Below are positions 40,669 to 51,767 of a DNA stretch of 64,000 nt, piece after piece (the first letter of the stretch is position 1; each line of letters begins with the position of its first letter). Under the pieces are notes generated by a model that saw only the letters and a list, made by a program, of their open reading frames with translations, did not search any database and was not told where the DNA came from. A program made the position numbers and the translations under genes. The DNA comes from Auriscalpium vulgare (lineage: Eukaryota > Basidiomycota > Agaricomycetes > Russulales > Auriscalpiaceae): positions 1,240,001-1,304,000 of the forward strand of contig JAHBBC010000009.1 in assembly GCA_019915015.1 (NCBI GenBank), given 5' to 3'.

Positions 40669-41339
40669 ATGGAGCATCAAGCCCTCCAGGTCAATGTCAA
40701 CATCACACTCGCCCGCCCCGGACAATACGTGCGTGACGGCCGCCCCGGCGCTGCTCGCATGCTGACCTCCCAGCTCTGTAGGCTATAGAATTCCCCGGGC
40801 TGCCGATTGCCTGGTGGGCTGGAGCTCACCAGGCGCCTACGACTTTCTTCGCGGGCAGCTTCAACGCCCCTGCCCCCGCGCCTAGCTTCCCCACCCCCGA
40901 GCCTGCAGCGCCCGCGCACAACACCGACGCGCCCGCCAACCCCACCCCATCCTTCGTCACTAGCGCCGCCGTCCTTGTCGCCCCCATCCCCACCCCGATC
41001 TTCACCGCGCCCGATTTCCTCACCGCACTGCCCTCCACTGGTGGAGCCGCAGCGGACGTCCCGCCCACTGGTGCGCCGCGAACGCCCCCGCCGTCCCCTG
41101 CGATTGCCCGCGCCCGCGCCCGCGCTGCGTCCACGTCCATGGATGACGAGGCCCCGATCACTCCCCTCACGCCGGCTCCCATCCACAGGCGCAACCGAGC
41201 CCCTCGCACAAGCCCCTCTCCCCCTCCGATGCCTCCGATGCCGAGCACGAGCGCTGGCGGCGACTTGTCATGGCTCAGCCCGTTCGGTGGTGCGCTCGCG
41301 ATCATTTGCGACGACGCGGTGGAGCCAATCGTTATCTGA
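40669..41339 (+). CDS. Unrecognised 205-aa Plavaka passenger protein
   Basis: Exons 40669-40728 and 40782-41339; the 53-bp phase-0 intron has donor GTGCGT, a GCTGACC branch motif and a TAG acceptor. The first 45 residues look folded (QVNVNITLARPGQY, then EFPGLPIAWWAGAHQAP). The rest is Pro/Ala/Thr-rich, with an acidic-hydrophobic end (LAIICDDAVEPIVI). The 3' untranslated region appears to carry two further introns (41350-41403 and 41459-41513). No family is recognised. Confidence 0.6.
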
Positions 41340-41714
41340 GGGGTGCTTGGTATGTCCTGCGCGCATCGCTCTCCATCCTCAAGCTGACTCATTTCCTCTA
41401 CAGTCTTCAAAATATAATCTGCGATGGCGCAGATCGCTCCTTGTTCGATAGCTTCTTGGTACGTCCGCCCGTGCATCGCTCTCAGTCCGCAAGCTGACCT
41501 CTATCGTCTGCAGTCTTCAGACTTTTTCTATATTAGCTTGTCACCTGTGTGCTTCGCCGCTGCTTTGTTACCACAATCCATACCAACTCATTTACCCTAG
41601 TAGTTTCATGTACCATGCTTGTTCAATAGACTGCAATTTTGTGCCCCACATTCTGCCAAGACCCAGGGACAGCGCATGCGCTACAAGCAGAAGTTGTACA
41701 GCCAGCTAAATAGT
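41340..41714 (+). other. 3' region of the 205-aa gene with two similar introns
   Basis: 375 bp between converging genes. 41350-41403 (GTATGT...CTGAC...CAG) and 41459-41513 (GTACGT...CTGAC...CAG) align over their full length. Both are preceded by CTTG and followed by TCTTCA. Confidence 0.5.
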
Positions 41715-42990
41715 CTACAGAGGACATTCGCCCTTCGCCCTTCGCCTGTCCGTCTCCCCCACCGAGTCCTCGCGCAGTCGCTTCACCCCTGAGGGCTCGT
41801 CCGTGGCGGCTGGCGTAGCATCGTGTTGCCCGCGTTCTGTCAGAACAACCGGAATGCGGGCTACGGGAGACGGGCTCGGCGGTTCGTCTGGGAGTCGCAA
41901 TGCCTTTTGAAATGGAACGGGCATGGGATGGCGCGGGTTGCGGGGTGGACGCTCGCCCGTATCGTCCTCAGGGAAAGACGGTGAGAATGGGTCTGCAGCT
42001 CCTGCCGGAGAGCCAACAACGGATGAGCTACTGGCCTGCGCGCGTGGGCTCTTGAAGAACGACGGTGGAAAGCGGCCTGGGCCCCACTGCGGCGTGGACG
42101 GCTCGGTCTCGGAGCCAGACTGCGGCGTGCGGGGAGGGACGAGTCGAAAGGGGTGGCTATGGTTGGGCGATGCATCCATGGAAATGGTCGAAAGGGGGGT
42201 GCGTACGTTGTGCGCTGGCTCGTCGTCTGATTCCTCTGAATCCGAGCGCAGAAGAATGGCTTGAATACTTGAGGGCATATCTTGGAAATGCGGGAATGGC
42301 AGCGCACCGGGCTCATTTTCTGGGTAATCGAAGGATGATGCAGGGGAGTATGTGGCCTGGGACTCGGACGAGGGATGTGCATCGGCGTGCATACTGTCAG
42401 CGCAGCCCGATTCGGCGGCTGGAGTCGTCTGCAATGCCTTATAATCGGAGGCTGGGATGGTGAGAAGATCTTCTGGTTGGGAGTCTGGTACTTCCCAGTC
42501 CTCCTCGTTGTCGGGGATCGTGCAAGGGGGCTCCGAGGGGGGCGGCGGGGTGGGCGTGCGCGCAGGGTCCGATTCATGCACGGGCTGTACGGTGGATTCA
42601 AGGCAAAATTCGGGGACTGCCAGGAACGCAGTTGTCGGTGAAATCTGGGTGACAGCTGTCCCCATGTCATGCTCGACAGGCCAGCTCCGGTGCTGCTGCA
42701 GTCCAGGTGCGGCCTCGAGCCGGATCCTCTGTGTAGAGTATAGAATGAGTACGCAATTAAAGAAAAGAAAAAAGAAAAAAAAGGCTTACGACAGTGCGGC
42801 CTGTGGGAGAAAAAGATCCTGTGGATGCCAGGGGGGTATAATAAAAGTCAACGGCACCGGGGCCGTTCAGCAGGACATCGATGAAGTCAATATTCTCCTG
42901 TAGTAGGAAGATTGTGATTAGGTCGGTAAATTTGGTTGAAATGGTTAGATTGAAGGATACATACTGGAAAGTAAGCTGGAATGTCGTCAT
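41715..42990 (-). CDS. Unrecognised 404-aa Plavaka passenger protein
   Basis: Minus-strand exons 42990-42790 and 42728-41715, joined across a 61-bp phase-0 intron (donor GTAAGC, acceptor CAG). The first exon is compact and hydrophobic: FQLTFQYVSFNLTISTKF, then IDFIDVLLNGPGAVDFYY. The second exon is Pro/Ser/Glu-rich and disordered, ending in a basic Arg-rich tail (VGETDRRRAKGECPL). It lies next to the right inverted repeat and reads inward from it. No family is recognised. Confidence 0.6.
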
Positions 42991-43154
42991 ACATCGTGCT
43001 AGAAGGCCGGTTGTTGCAGCAGAATGTCGAGGGTAGCCTTGCACTGCTCAGCCTAGGGATGTGACTCTATGTGACAACACTGGCCTCTCAGTGCTAAGCG
43101 TGACATTGGTGGCTGCAACGACGCGGCTTTCTGGATTAGGAAAGCATTAGCCAC

Positions 43155-43181
43155 AATTACGGGGGAGTGGGTTTCCAGATG
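43155..43181 (-). repeat. Plavaka right terminal inverted repeat
   Basis: Ends GGGTTTCCAGATG; inverted copy of 18558-18584 with one mismatch. AG (43182-43183) follows. Confidence 0.9.
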
Positions 43182-45390
43182 AGTTCGCGATCTTTAATTC
43201 GTCTGGACCGCAAATGAAAAGTAATCTTTCTTTATTTCGGTGAGCTCAAATTTATTTTATATTGCACCTGCCCAGAAGCCAATAGAGCTGTCAATATTCA
43301 AATGTTGATATATGTCGCACTCAATAGCACTCAGCCTCTGAGCTGACCCAGCAACATTGAGTCTTTTAATATGTATTGTGCTCAGAAAGAATTTAATAAT
43401 GCTCCGGAAAAACGCGGGTGAGCCTCGGGTGAACCCGTAAAGTGTACTTTACTTCGGACTCCGACGCGCTATTCTTCTCCTTGAAAGAACTGATTCCCAA
43501 TGTGGAATCAGAACAGGATATGCTTCAAGAGATGTGTAGGGTGCCTAGGTCGAAAATGTACGAACCTTCAGGAAGTTGTAGACACCCTTCAAGAAAATGT
43601 ATGGACCCTTCAAAGGTTTGTAGTCGCCCTTCATGATGCACAGGCAGGGCAGTTCGCGATCTTTAATTCGTCTGGACCGCAAATGAAAAGTAATCTTTCT
43701 TTATTTCGGTGAGCTCAAATTTATTTTATATTGCACCTGCCCAGAAGCCAATAGAGCTGTCAATATTCAAATGTTGATATATGTCGCACTCAATAGCACT
43801 CAGCCTCTGAGCTGACCCAGCAACATTGAGTCTTTTAATATGTATTGTGCTCAGAAAGAATTTAATAATGCTCCGGAAAAACGCGGGTGAGCCTCGGGTG
43901 AACCCGTAAAGTGTACTTTACTTCGGACTCCGACGCGCTATTCTTCTCCTTGAAAGAACTGATTCCCAATGTGGAATCAGAACAGGATATGCTTCAAGAG
44001 ATGTGTAGGGTGCCTAGGTCGAAAATGTACGAACCTTCAGGAAGTTGTAGACACCCTTCAAGAAAATGTATGGACCCTTCAAAGGTTTGTAGTCGCCCTT
44101 CATGATGCACAGGCAGGGCAGTTCGCGATCTTTAATTCGTCTGGACCGCAAATGAAAAGTAATCTTTCTTTATTTCGGTGAGCTCAAATTTATTTTATAT
44201 TGCACCTGCCCAGAAGCCAATAGAGCTGTCAATATTCAAATGTTGATATATGTCGCACTCAATAGCACTCAGCCTCTGAGCTGACCCAGCAACATTGAGT
44301 CTTTTAATATGTATTGTGCTCAGAAAGAATTTAATAATGCTCCGGAAAAACGCGGGTGAGCCTCGGGTGAACCCGTAAAGTGTACTTTACTTCGGACTCC
44401 GACGCGCTATTCTTCTCCTTGAAAGAACTGATTCCCAATGTGGAATCAGAACAGGATATGCTTCAAGAGATGTGTAGGGTGCCTAGGTCGAAAATGTACG
44501 AACCTTCAGGAAGTTGTAGACACCCTTCAAGAAAATGTATGGACCCTTCAAAGGTTTGTAGTCGCCCTTCATGATGCACAGGCAGGGCAGTTCGCGATCT
44601 TTAATTCGTCTGGACCGCAAATGAAAAGTAATCTTTCTTTATTTCGGTGAGCTCAAATTTATTTTATATTGCACCTGCCCAGAAGCCAATAGAGCTGTCA
44701 ATATTCAAATGTTGATATATGTCGCACTCAATAGCACTCAGCCTCTGAGCTGACCCAGCAACATTGAGTCTTTTAATATGTATTGTGCTCAGAAAGAATT
44801 TAATAATGCTCCGGAAAAACGCGGGTGAGCCTCGGGTGAACCCGTAAAGTGTACTTTACTTCGGACTCCGACGCGCTATTCTTCTCCTTGAAAGAACTGA
44901 TTCCCAATGTGGAATCAGAACAGGATATGCTTCAAGAGATGTGTAGGGTGCCTAGGTCGAAAATGTACGAACCTTCAGGAAGTTGTAGACACCCTTCAAG
45001 AAAATGTATGGACCCTTCAAAGGTTTGTAGTCGCCCTTCATGATGCACAGGCAGGGCAGTTCGCGATCTTTAATTCGTCTGGACCGCAAATGAAAAGTAA
45101 TCTTTCTTTATTTCGGTGAGCTCAAATTTATTTTATATTGCACCTGCCCAGAAGCCAATAGAGCTGTCAATATTCAAATGTTGATATATGTCGCACTCAA
45201 TAGCACTCAGCCTCTGAGCTGACCCAGCAACATTGAGTCTTTTAATATGTATTGTGCTCAGAAAGAATTTAATAATGCTCCGGAAAAACGCGGGTGAGCC
45301 TCGGGTGAACCCGTAAAGTGTACTTTACTTCGGACTCCGATGCGCTATTCTTCTCCTTGAAAGAACTGATTCCCAATGTGGAATCAGAAT
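43182..45390. repeat. 469-bp satellite, right block (about 4.7 units)
   Basis: Continues the phase of the middle block after the Plavaka insertion. The last unit differs from the others at 45341 (C to T) and 45390 (C to T), and then joins E2. Confidence 0.96.
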
Positions 45391-46992
45391 AGGCTGTAGC
45401 GCCGGGGACTCTAGCACCGCAGCCTTTAGGTCTTCCATGGCTGCCAACTGCTCCGCCCCAAATTCGAAAGGGACATCCTTTCGCGTGAGGTGCGTCAACG
45501 CGTGTGCGCGATGGGAAAAATGTTGGATGAATACGCGTAGGACCCCAACCGTCCCCAGGAATGCGCGCACGTCTGAAAGGTCTCGACACGGCCCCCAGTT
45601 CACGATTTTGGACACACGGGCCTCGTCGGGTACGCGGCCTTCCGCCGTGCAGCGGTGGCCGACCACCATGATCTCCGGCGCACAGAGCACCGTTTTCCAG
45701 CCCGAGAACGTTCCACCCGAGTACTTCATCCATTGTACCACCCGGTTGAGGTTCTGAAAGTGTTCCCACACGAATCGGCGAATACCCTCATTGTCGGCGA
45801 TAGTCTCGTAGTTTCCTTCCTCGTCTTGGTACCTACTCGCCGGACCTTTGACCGGTACGTCGTCGATGAATGGTACCGTGATGTGTGGTATTTCCGCCTG
45901 CAGGATGTGGGTGACGTCGTCGTGAAATATCGGCACGGAATTCGTCCATCCCATAGGCAAGGTGACCAGTCGTAGGGCGCCGTACGGGGTCTGGAACGTA
46001 GTCAGGTCCCGTGACGCGACGTCCAGGGTCCGTTCGTTGTAGCCCACATACAGGTCCAACATCCCTCCGCACGCTCTCCCAGCGAACTGTTCGGCGAGCT
46101 GGTCCGTGAACGGCGGAACTCCCGAGTGCGCAATTGTCACCGCGTTGAGGGGCTCGAGGCTGTGTACTAAACGCAAACTCGTGCCGTCTTTCTTGACCAC
46201 ACAGAACCATTTGGAACGGTACGAGGAGTTGGATGATTCGTAAACGTTCGCCGCTAGCTTTCGGCGAATCTGTTCGCAGACCTGATCGTAGATGCCAGGC
46301 GGGATTGGGATGTTGCGCTGCACCCACGGCGTATGGGGAACTACGGGAATGGTAACCGGCAGAAAGAAGTCCTCACGGAAGTGCCCTCGCTCTGTATCGT
46401 CCCATGCAAACGCCTCGTTGTGCACTCCCATGAAGTGGTGCATCAGCTTGCGCTCCTCCGGCCACAGGAAGTCCGGTCCGTGGACCACGTCGAACTGGGC
46501 TCTCCTCTCAGCCGTATACCGGCCTTCAGCTTTAAAGTCCGGGGGCTGGGTCGGCAGTACCGGTATGTCCGCCAGCGGGTCGCCAGCGATATCGCGCACT
46601 ATCCGGAACTGCTGGGGCAGGTCGGCAAGAACGGGTTGCACTTTGAGATGTACTGGCTTGTACTTCTTTTTAGTTGCCGCAAAGACGGCCTTCGCTTTCT
46701 CGTTCTGTACCAGGGGTTCGGCGCCGAGGGTCTTGTCCGAACTCGCGTGCGAAGGCAGCTCAGCCGCTGCGAAATAGAATAAAGGATCCGCGGGTATATG
46801 GACGACATCGACCGGCGACGTCTTAAACAATCGTGGGGTATCCCCCGGCAAATCACAGAAAGATAAATAGGTTGCACGTAACTCGTTTGCTCCCGTCGAG
46901 GAGTCGAAGGGGACCAGGTTTTCAATCTTAAGCTCTTCAGTGTCGCCGGGCCGGAACGAGACCACTAGCGCCACCTCCGCCTGATCCACCAA
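45391..46992 (-). pseudogene. pol: E2 pol, truncated after reverse transcriptase
   Basis: About 534 codons of pol remain, in the -1 frame after gag. The reverse transcriptase is complete in motifs: WFCVVKKDGTSLRLVHSLEP, LDLYVGYNERTLD and FIDDVPVKG. It follows the E3 protein closely until LESPALQP and then runs into satellite sequence. Without RNase H and integrase this copy cannot be autonomous. Confidence 0.9.
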
Positions 46993-47000
46993 CGACCCCT

Positions 47001-50000
47001 CTAGTTCCGAAAACCCGCAGCCTTTGTTTCTTGTTCCACAATCCGCCGCGATCCCCGTTCGATAGTGGGGACGGTCGCTGTCTCCTGAGTATTGGGGTCT
47101 GTGATCGTGATGGTCTGACGCTCATCCGGAAAGTTGCGGACCACGCTGCCCGTCAATACGTCAAACGGCCTCCCCAAGAGGATGTCATATGCCGGTGAGC
47201 GAATGACGTGTATCTGAACGTAGAGCGTGATTTCGCCGAGTTTGAGCGCTACGTTGCGCGCCAAACCCAGCGACTTGTCGACGGACCCGTTTGCCGACAG
47301 CATATCTAGCGTGATGGTGGGGTCGTAAGCGAGCCCTAAAAAGTGGCATGTATCTTCGGACATGGAGATGACCTGCGATCCTGGATCCAGGATCGCCTCT
47401 ATGTGCGCTTGGTTGTCTACCAACGGTAGTACTGCCCGTAGCGCCGACGATTCTTTTGCCACGATCAATGGTTCCGACGGCCGCTCGGTCGCGTTGAGGA
47501 ACTGCGATAAAACCGGGTCCGGCAAGATGAGGGCGCCGGCGGGCGGCGCCGCCGTCTGGAAGCCCATCGCCTGCATGAACGATGCCGGCATATGCGAAGA
47601 TATTCCCCGGGCACGGTCCCTCTCGGATTCGCGCTCACTGCTGCCGTCGTCTAAACCGCACAGGTCGCCGAAGGCTTCGGCGAATTCATCCCGTCCTGCC
47701 TGTAGCTCCGTTTGCATCACCGCCACCGGCTCTTGTGCCGCTCGGGCCGGTGCGGTAGGGATACGCCGAGGGGTGACAGCGTGTCTTATCTGCGCCCGTA
47801 CTTCTGGGGCCAACGACAGTAACTCCCGTTGCGTCAGCGTAACTGATGCTCCCATTGCCCGCTCGTAAACCGTGGATGCTATGCCCTCCTCGTGTACCGG
47901 CGTGTCCTTGACGTAGGCCGCGGTTGCCTTCTTATTCCTTTCTGCGCGCTGTTCCTCCTCCGTGGCCACGTACGTGGCATCCGGTACTAGCGCGAACGGG
48001 TGTATAGGCTCCGTGTCTAACTCCGGTTCTTCTTCGTGCCCCGCGACCGCCTCGCTGGATGGCTTGGCGTTCTCCGGTTCGGCGAATGCGACTTTCTTTG
48101 GCTTCGCTGTATACTTGGATGGCGAAATGACCACTTCTGGGACCATGCGCCTCGTCTTAACCCGCTCTCCGGGTAGGGGACCTATGGGTTTGGCTAGCTC
48201 CCCGTTCGCCAAGGCTCGCTCCCTTCTAGCTTTCTCCTCTGCCCTCTTGTCTCGCAGATTCATCAAGACTTGCACCTCCTGATGTAGTTGTGCGATGCGT
48301 TCCTCATCCGTGAGCTGGGGTATCATCTGGATCATCCCTGCCACCGGTTGGTCGCGTGCAGGCCTCAGCGGGTAGTCGGTAACCGCGATCGGCCCCGACG
48401 TGGCTAACATCATGTTCTCGGTCACCGCATTCCCGAGTCTCGCTGCGACTTCGGGCCTCAACGCCGCCGGGTTCGCTCGATAGTAATCATCGACAATCTG
48501 CTGTAGAGTTCCTTTGCCCCAGGGTATCTCCAGACCGCTGGCGAGCGTCACTTGGCCACGGTTGTTTCGGCGAACCTTCCCGTCGGCGATGCTCTCCTGG
48601 AGCACCATGCACTCGCGCATGAAGTGGTCCGGCCCCCCACAGAACGTGCACCGCGCACCGCCTTGTCCTGGCCCTGGGCGCGGCCGATCGTACCCCATGT
48701 TGGCCGCCTGCATCGGGCCCGCGGGTCCGCGCGTGAAGTTCGGTGCACCGTTGCCGTTGCCAGCTAGTGCCTCAGCTCTCCCGGCCTGGTACGCTCTCGC
48801 TATCTGTTCGGTCGCCTTCTCCAATAGCGCCCCAAACTGTTCGACCTTTACTACCGGTTCGGCGGCCTTTGCTGGCGGCAGCTGGCTCTCCACCGCCGCG
48901 GTTACTGACGGCATATCCGTGTGTGAGCGCGGCGTCGTCGTGGTCCCGTGCAGCAGGTACTCGGCGGCCTCAAAGACCTTCGCCATTGGATAAGGGTCAT
49001 CGCGATCATGGTCCGGCTCCTTGTACTGCAACCGCTGTTCCACCCTGTCCTGCAGCGACCTGGGAAGCCCTCGGAGGAATGCGAAGTCTTGATCCCTCTC
49101 CGATACGCGGCCCCTCTTCTTCAAGAATTCGGAGATTGCGTAGAACTCCCGGTAGTAGTGGCTCAGGTCACCAAGAGAAGTAAGCCCCCCGTTTGCGTAC
49201 TGGGCCACCAGCCTATCGAGGTCCCCTAGGACGTACTTCCGTTCACCGTCCGCGCCCGGGTAGAGGGCTATGATCGCCTTCTCGAAATCGGCGAACTTCT
49301 TGCCCTTCTCAAACTCCGGACGTATCACCCACTGATCCGCTGTGAGGACGTCGAGGTAACGGACCGCATGCGCCTTCATCTCTTCATCGTTCGTAATCCC
49401 AGCTTGCGTCAACAGGTGCTTGAGTTCGGCGAAGTAACGGGGTAGCTCGCGGGGACGGCTCCCATCGAACGTGGGGGCGCGCCTATCACCGCGCGTAGGC
49501 ATCGGGGTTGTCATCCTGGTGGGTAACGGCTGGTTTACGGGGGAACTGGGTGTGTCTGAAAGTGGGGAAGAGGCAGCCGACCCGCTTCGCTGCCGCTCGC
49601 CTGATAAACCTCCCTGCGACCCGCGGTTCGGCGAAACTGGGCTATTTCGCCGTGACCCTGGATTTGATGGTTGCCGTTCCCCGCGCCCATCAATGATGTC
49701 GGCGACTTCGGGCTCCGAATCGTCCGCCTCCGCGACTCGTCGTGAGCGCGGTGTCTCGACTGGGCCAATCCTGAGCCTGGCCGGGCTCTCGCCCATGCGC
49801 AACAGTTCCCTATGCAGCATTAGCGACTCTACCCACCCGTCTTGCTCCGCTGGGCGACCATCTGGCCCGTCGTGTCTTGGCAAGGGAGGGCCCTGACGCG
49901 ACACTTCGACCTCGTCGACCCCTCCACGGCTTCCCCTGCCTGCGTTGGTCGGGTCGAGTGCAGCGTCGTAACCAGCAACGTTCCCGTCTTGTTCCTCGTC

Positions 50001-50114
50001 TTCGAAGTGGCCTGGCATCTCGGCGAATTGAGCCACGGCATATGCGTCCGTGCGTGAGGCTCGCAACGGCTGTCGCCTTGTGGGCTCCAACACTACTCTG
50101 GCCTTCGGTCCCAT
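47001..50114 (-). CDS. gag: E2 gag with C-terminal aspartic protease
   Basis: ATG at 50114, 1,037 residues. The disordered N-terminus is followed by the capsid-like region (ELPRYFAELKHLLTQAG), one zinc knuckle (CTFCGGPDHFMREC) and the protease (AILDPGSQVISMSED) with the same D-P-G as E1 and E3. The frame is intact. The stop lies in the GGTTTTCGGAACTAGAGG junction motif. It is much closer to E3 gag than to E1 gag. Confidence 0.9.
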   Translation of the reverse strand: MGPKARVVLEPTRRQPLRASRTDAYAVAQFAEMPGHFEDEEQDGNVAGYDAALDPTNAGRGSRGGVDEVEVSRQGPPLPRHDGPDGRPAEQDGWVESLMLHRELLRMGESPARLRIGPVETPRSRRVAEADDSEPEVADIIDGRGERQPSNPGSRRNSPVSPNRGSQGGLSGERQRSGSAASSPLSDTPSSPVNQPLPTRMTTPMPTRGDRRAPTFDGSRPRELPRYFAELKHLLTQAGITNDEEMKAHAVRYLDVLTADQWVIRPEFEKGKKFADFEKAIIALYPGADGERKYVLGDLDRLVAQYANGGLTSLGDLSHYYREFYAISEFLKKRGRVSERDQDFAFLRGLPRSLQDRVEQRLQYKEPDHDRDDPYPMAKVFEAAEYLLHGTTTTPRSHTDMPSVTAAVESQLPPAKAAEPVVKVEQFGALLEKATEQIARAYQAGRAEALAGNGNGAPNFTRGPAGPMQAANMGYDRPRPGPGQGGARCTFCGGPDHFMRECMVLQESIADGKVRRNNRGQVTLASGLEIPWGKGTLQQIVDDYYRANPAALRPEVAARLGNAVTENMMLATSGPIAVTDYPLRPARDQPVAGMIQMIPQLTDEERIAQLHQEVQVLMNLRDKRAEEKARRERALANGELAKPIGPLPGERVKTRRMVPEVVISPSKYTAKPKKVAFAEPENAKPSSEAVAGHEEEPELDTEPIHPFALVPDATYVATEEEQRAERNKKATAAYVKDTPVHEEGIASTVYERAMGASVTLTQRELLSLAPEVRAQIRHAVTPRRIPTAPARAAQEPVAVMQTELQAGRDEFAEAFGDLCGLDDGSSERESERDRARGISSHMPASFMQAMGFQTAAPPAGALILPDPVLSQFLNATERPSEPLIVAKESSALRAVLPLVDNQAHIEAILDPGSQVISMSEDTCHFLGLAYDPTITLDMLSANGSVDKSLGLARNVALKLGEITLYVQIHVIRSPAYDILLGRPFDVLTGSVVRNFPDERQTITITDPNTQETATVPTIERGSRRIVEQETKAAGFRN

Positions 50115-50134
50115 TGTGAATTTGAGCAGAGAGA

Positions 50135-50153
50135 CCCCTCGCGGTGGGCTCCA
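50135..50153 (-). promoter_or_regulatory. E2 primer-binding site
   Basis: Same sequence as in E1 and E3, starting 4 nt after the LTR. Confidence 0.75.
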
Positions 50154-50157
50154 CAAA

Positions 50158-50872
50158 TGATGAGTAAACCCCCACTGCAGTCGCTGGAGGGGCCAAGGGT
50201 CGGGGTGAGGAGTGCTCTACTGCCTGGGGCGAGAGGAGAGAGGGTAAGAAGGAGCGTGAGAGCGCGCGACCGCTGGCGAAAACCCCCAACCACAGCGCGC
50301 TCTCTATCCTGGGGCGCGCTGCCGCTGCCGTCCTTCTCCTACCAGCCAGATACCGTCAGTCCCGTCGCAAACGTAATACACATACCGTCAGTCCAGCACC
50401 GTGCCGTTGAGTCCCTCAGTCTCCCATTTCGCTCGCCGTGTTCGCCTAAGCCGTACTGACTTGGTGACTCTTCGCCGAGACTACCGCTTCCCCTGCCGCT
50501 GCTATCTTCGCCTTTCCCCTAGTGCATGGTTAGGTCCCGTCGCCTGGTTCGCCGAACGCTCGCTAGGATCGTATCTCTTGTTTTGAGCTGTGAAGTCTCG
50601 GGTGTCGTCTCCCAAGGGTAGATTGCTTTGTCATCACTCGTACACGTACACTCTATGCTCTATCACCTCTCGATTCCCACGCTACCCTTCGTTCGGCGCC
50701 TACGACATCTCCCGCCTCCGGTCACTCTACCCTTCGCGAGTGGCAACCTTCCCTCAGTTCGCTGCGTTTCGCCGACCTTGGTTTTGTCCCGCCGCGCCCA
50801 GGGGAGAGTGTGGTGGTGTGGTTTGAGGTGTGCGGTCCGGTCTACGTGCCTGTAGCACGCGAGGTCCCATCA
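50158..50872 (-). repeat. E2 5' LTR
   Basis: 715 bp with TGATG/CATCA ends. Its first bases in element sense (TGATGGGACC, then GCTACAGGCAC) match the start of the E3 LTR, which fixes the border. The partner LTR is lost, so no target duplication can be checked. Confidence 0.8.
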
Positions 50873-51136
50873 GCGGCTTGTACAAAATTTTGAGTCGCTT
50901 GTGCCCTCGTTGCTAACGGTCTGTATGTAGATCTTTCCCCAAAATCTCCGGACACTTCAGTACAAAAGAAAATTAAGCAGTAATAAGCGTACTATGCATC
51001 TTTACCAGGAGGTTGACGTTGAACGTCTGGCGTGGAGGGAGCACGGCGGACCGGCTGGATGGAAGCAATTGTGAGCCCTTGTCTGCCCCCTCTACATACC
51101 GACGGCCGGTATTGACCTGTGCATGCTCCCGGCAGT

Positions 51137-51310
51137 ATGGATGAGCAGTACAAGATGTACAAGGCGGAATATGAAATTTGGCGCACGAACCCCCAAGTGA
51201 TGCAGAAACCCATATTTCACTGCCCTGACTTGTACTGCCCGTGAGTTCTGTGCACTACCTCAATACTGCGCATCGTGTTGAAGGTTTGCAGGCCAGACGA
51301 CGGAATATAA
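51137..51310 (+). CDS. Possible small gene or fragment (40 aa)
   Basis: ATG at 51137 opens MDEQYKMYKAEYEIWRTNP and reaches FHCPDLYCP. A GTGAGT...GCAG intron (51241-51291) would join it to a short exon ending at 51310. The composition looks protein-like but it is short, has no recognised relative, and could be a transposon remnant. Confidence 0.25.
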
Positions 51311-51767
51311 ACATGGATGTAGGCTGCGTAGAAGAAGACTCAGAGGACGAACTTGGTTGACGATGACGATCACTTCCGGCGCCGGCACCATATGGATGAT
51401 GAGGGAAAGACTGGCCCTCCAAGCATGAGATAGTTGGAGCGTAGTGTAAGCTCAGAGCTTACTACGTACCCTTTTTCTTCTCTATCTTTCTCTCTCTGTA
51501 CGATACCGCTACGACAGTCTCGTTCTTACTTACGCACTGGCGCGAGCCCGGCAAACGCCGCGCCGCAGCCACGTCACAGTTGTCGTTCGCCTCTCGCTCT
51601 CTCCTCACCACGACCACGATTCTTCTCTCCTGTATTCGCATACATCCTGCTGTCTAGCAACCAGGCTAGGTTCCTTTCTGTGTCGTCTGATCTCCGTCTC
51701 AGTGTTTCTGCCTCACGGCAGTCTCCACTTTTTTTTTGAAACCGAACCTCTGCCAAACTGCCGCCCG

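Larger units (their letters stand above)
18558..43181 (+). mobile_element. Plavaka (CACTA-like) DNA transposon with passenger genes, interrupted by retrotransposon X
   Basis: Bounded by 27-bp terminal inverted repeats (18558-18584 and 43155-43181, one mismatch) and a 2-bp AG target duplication in the satellite. It encodes a full-length Plavaka transposase with three introns, plus a DUF6532-like gene, a TET/JBP dioxygenase and two unrecognised genes. Total length is 24,624 bp, or about 11.5 kb without the 13,148-bp retrotransposon X and its 5-bp duplication. The transposase and TET/JBP frames are intact; the DUF6532-like gene is broken by X. Confidence 0.88.
45391..50872 (-). mobile_element. 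E2: 3'-truncated relative of E1
   Basis: Minus-strand element with 5' LTR 50158-50872, primer-binding site, gag-protease and the first half of pol. It stops at the satellite within the start of RNase H. Everything downstream (rest of RNase H, integrase, any antisense cassette, 3' LTR) is missing. The junction at 45390/45391 shares AGG between satellite and pol, consistent with microhomology-mediated joining. Confidence 0.9.

Noticed and set aside
42457..42903. Plus-strand open frame opposite the 404-aa gene
   Set aside because: Lys-rich stretch comes from an A-rich intron of the minus-strand gene; no coding signal.
45325..45390. C-terminal tail of E2 pol read through into satellite
   Set aside because: Satellite sequence read in frame by chance after truncation.
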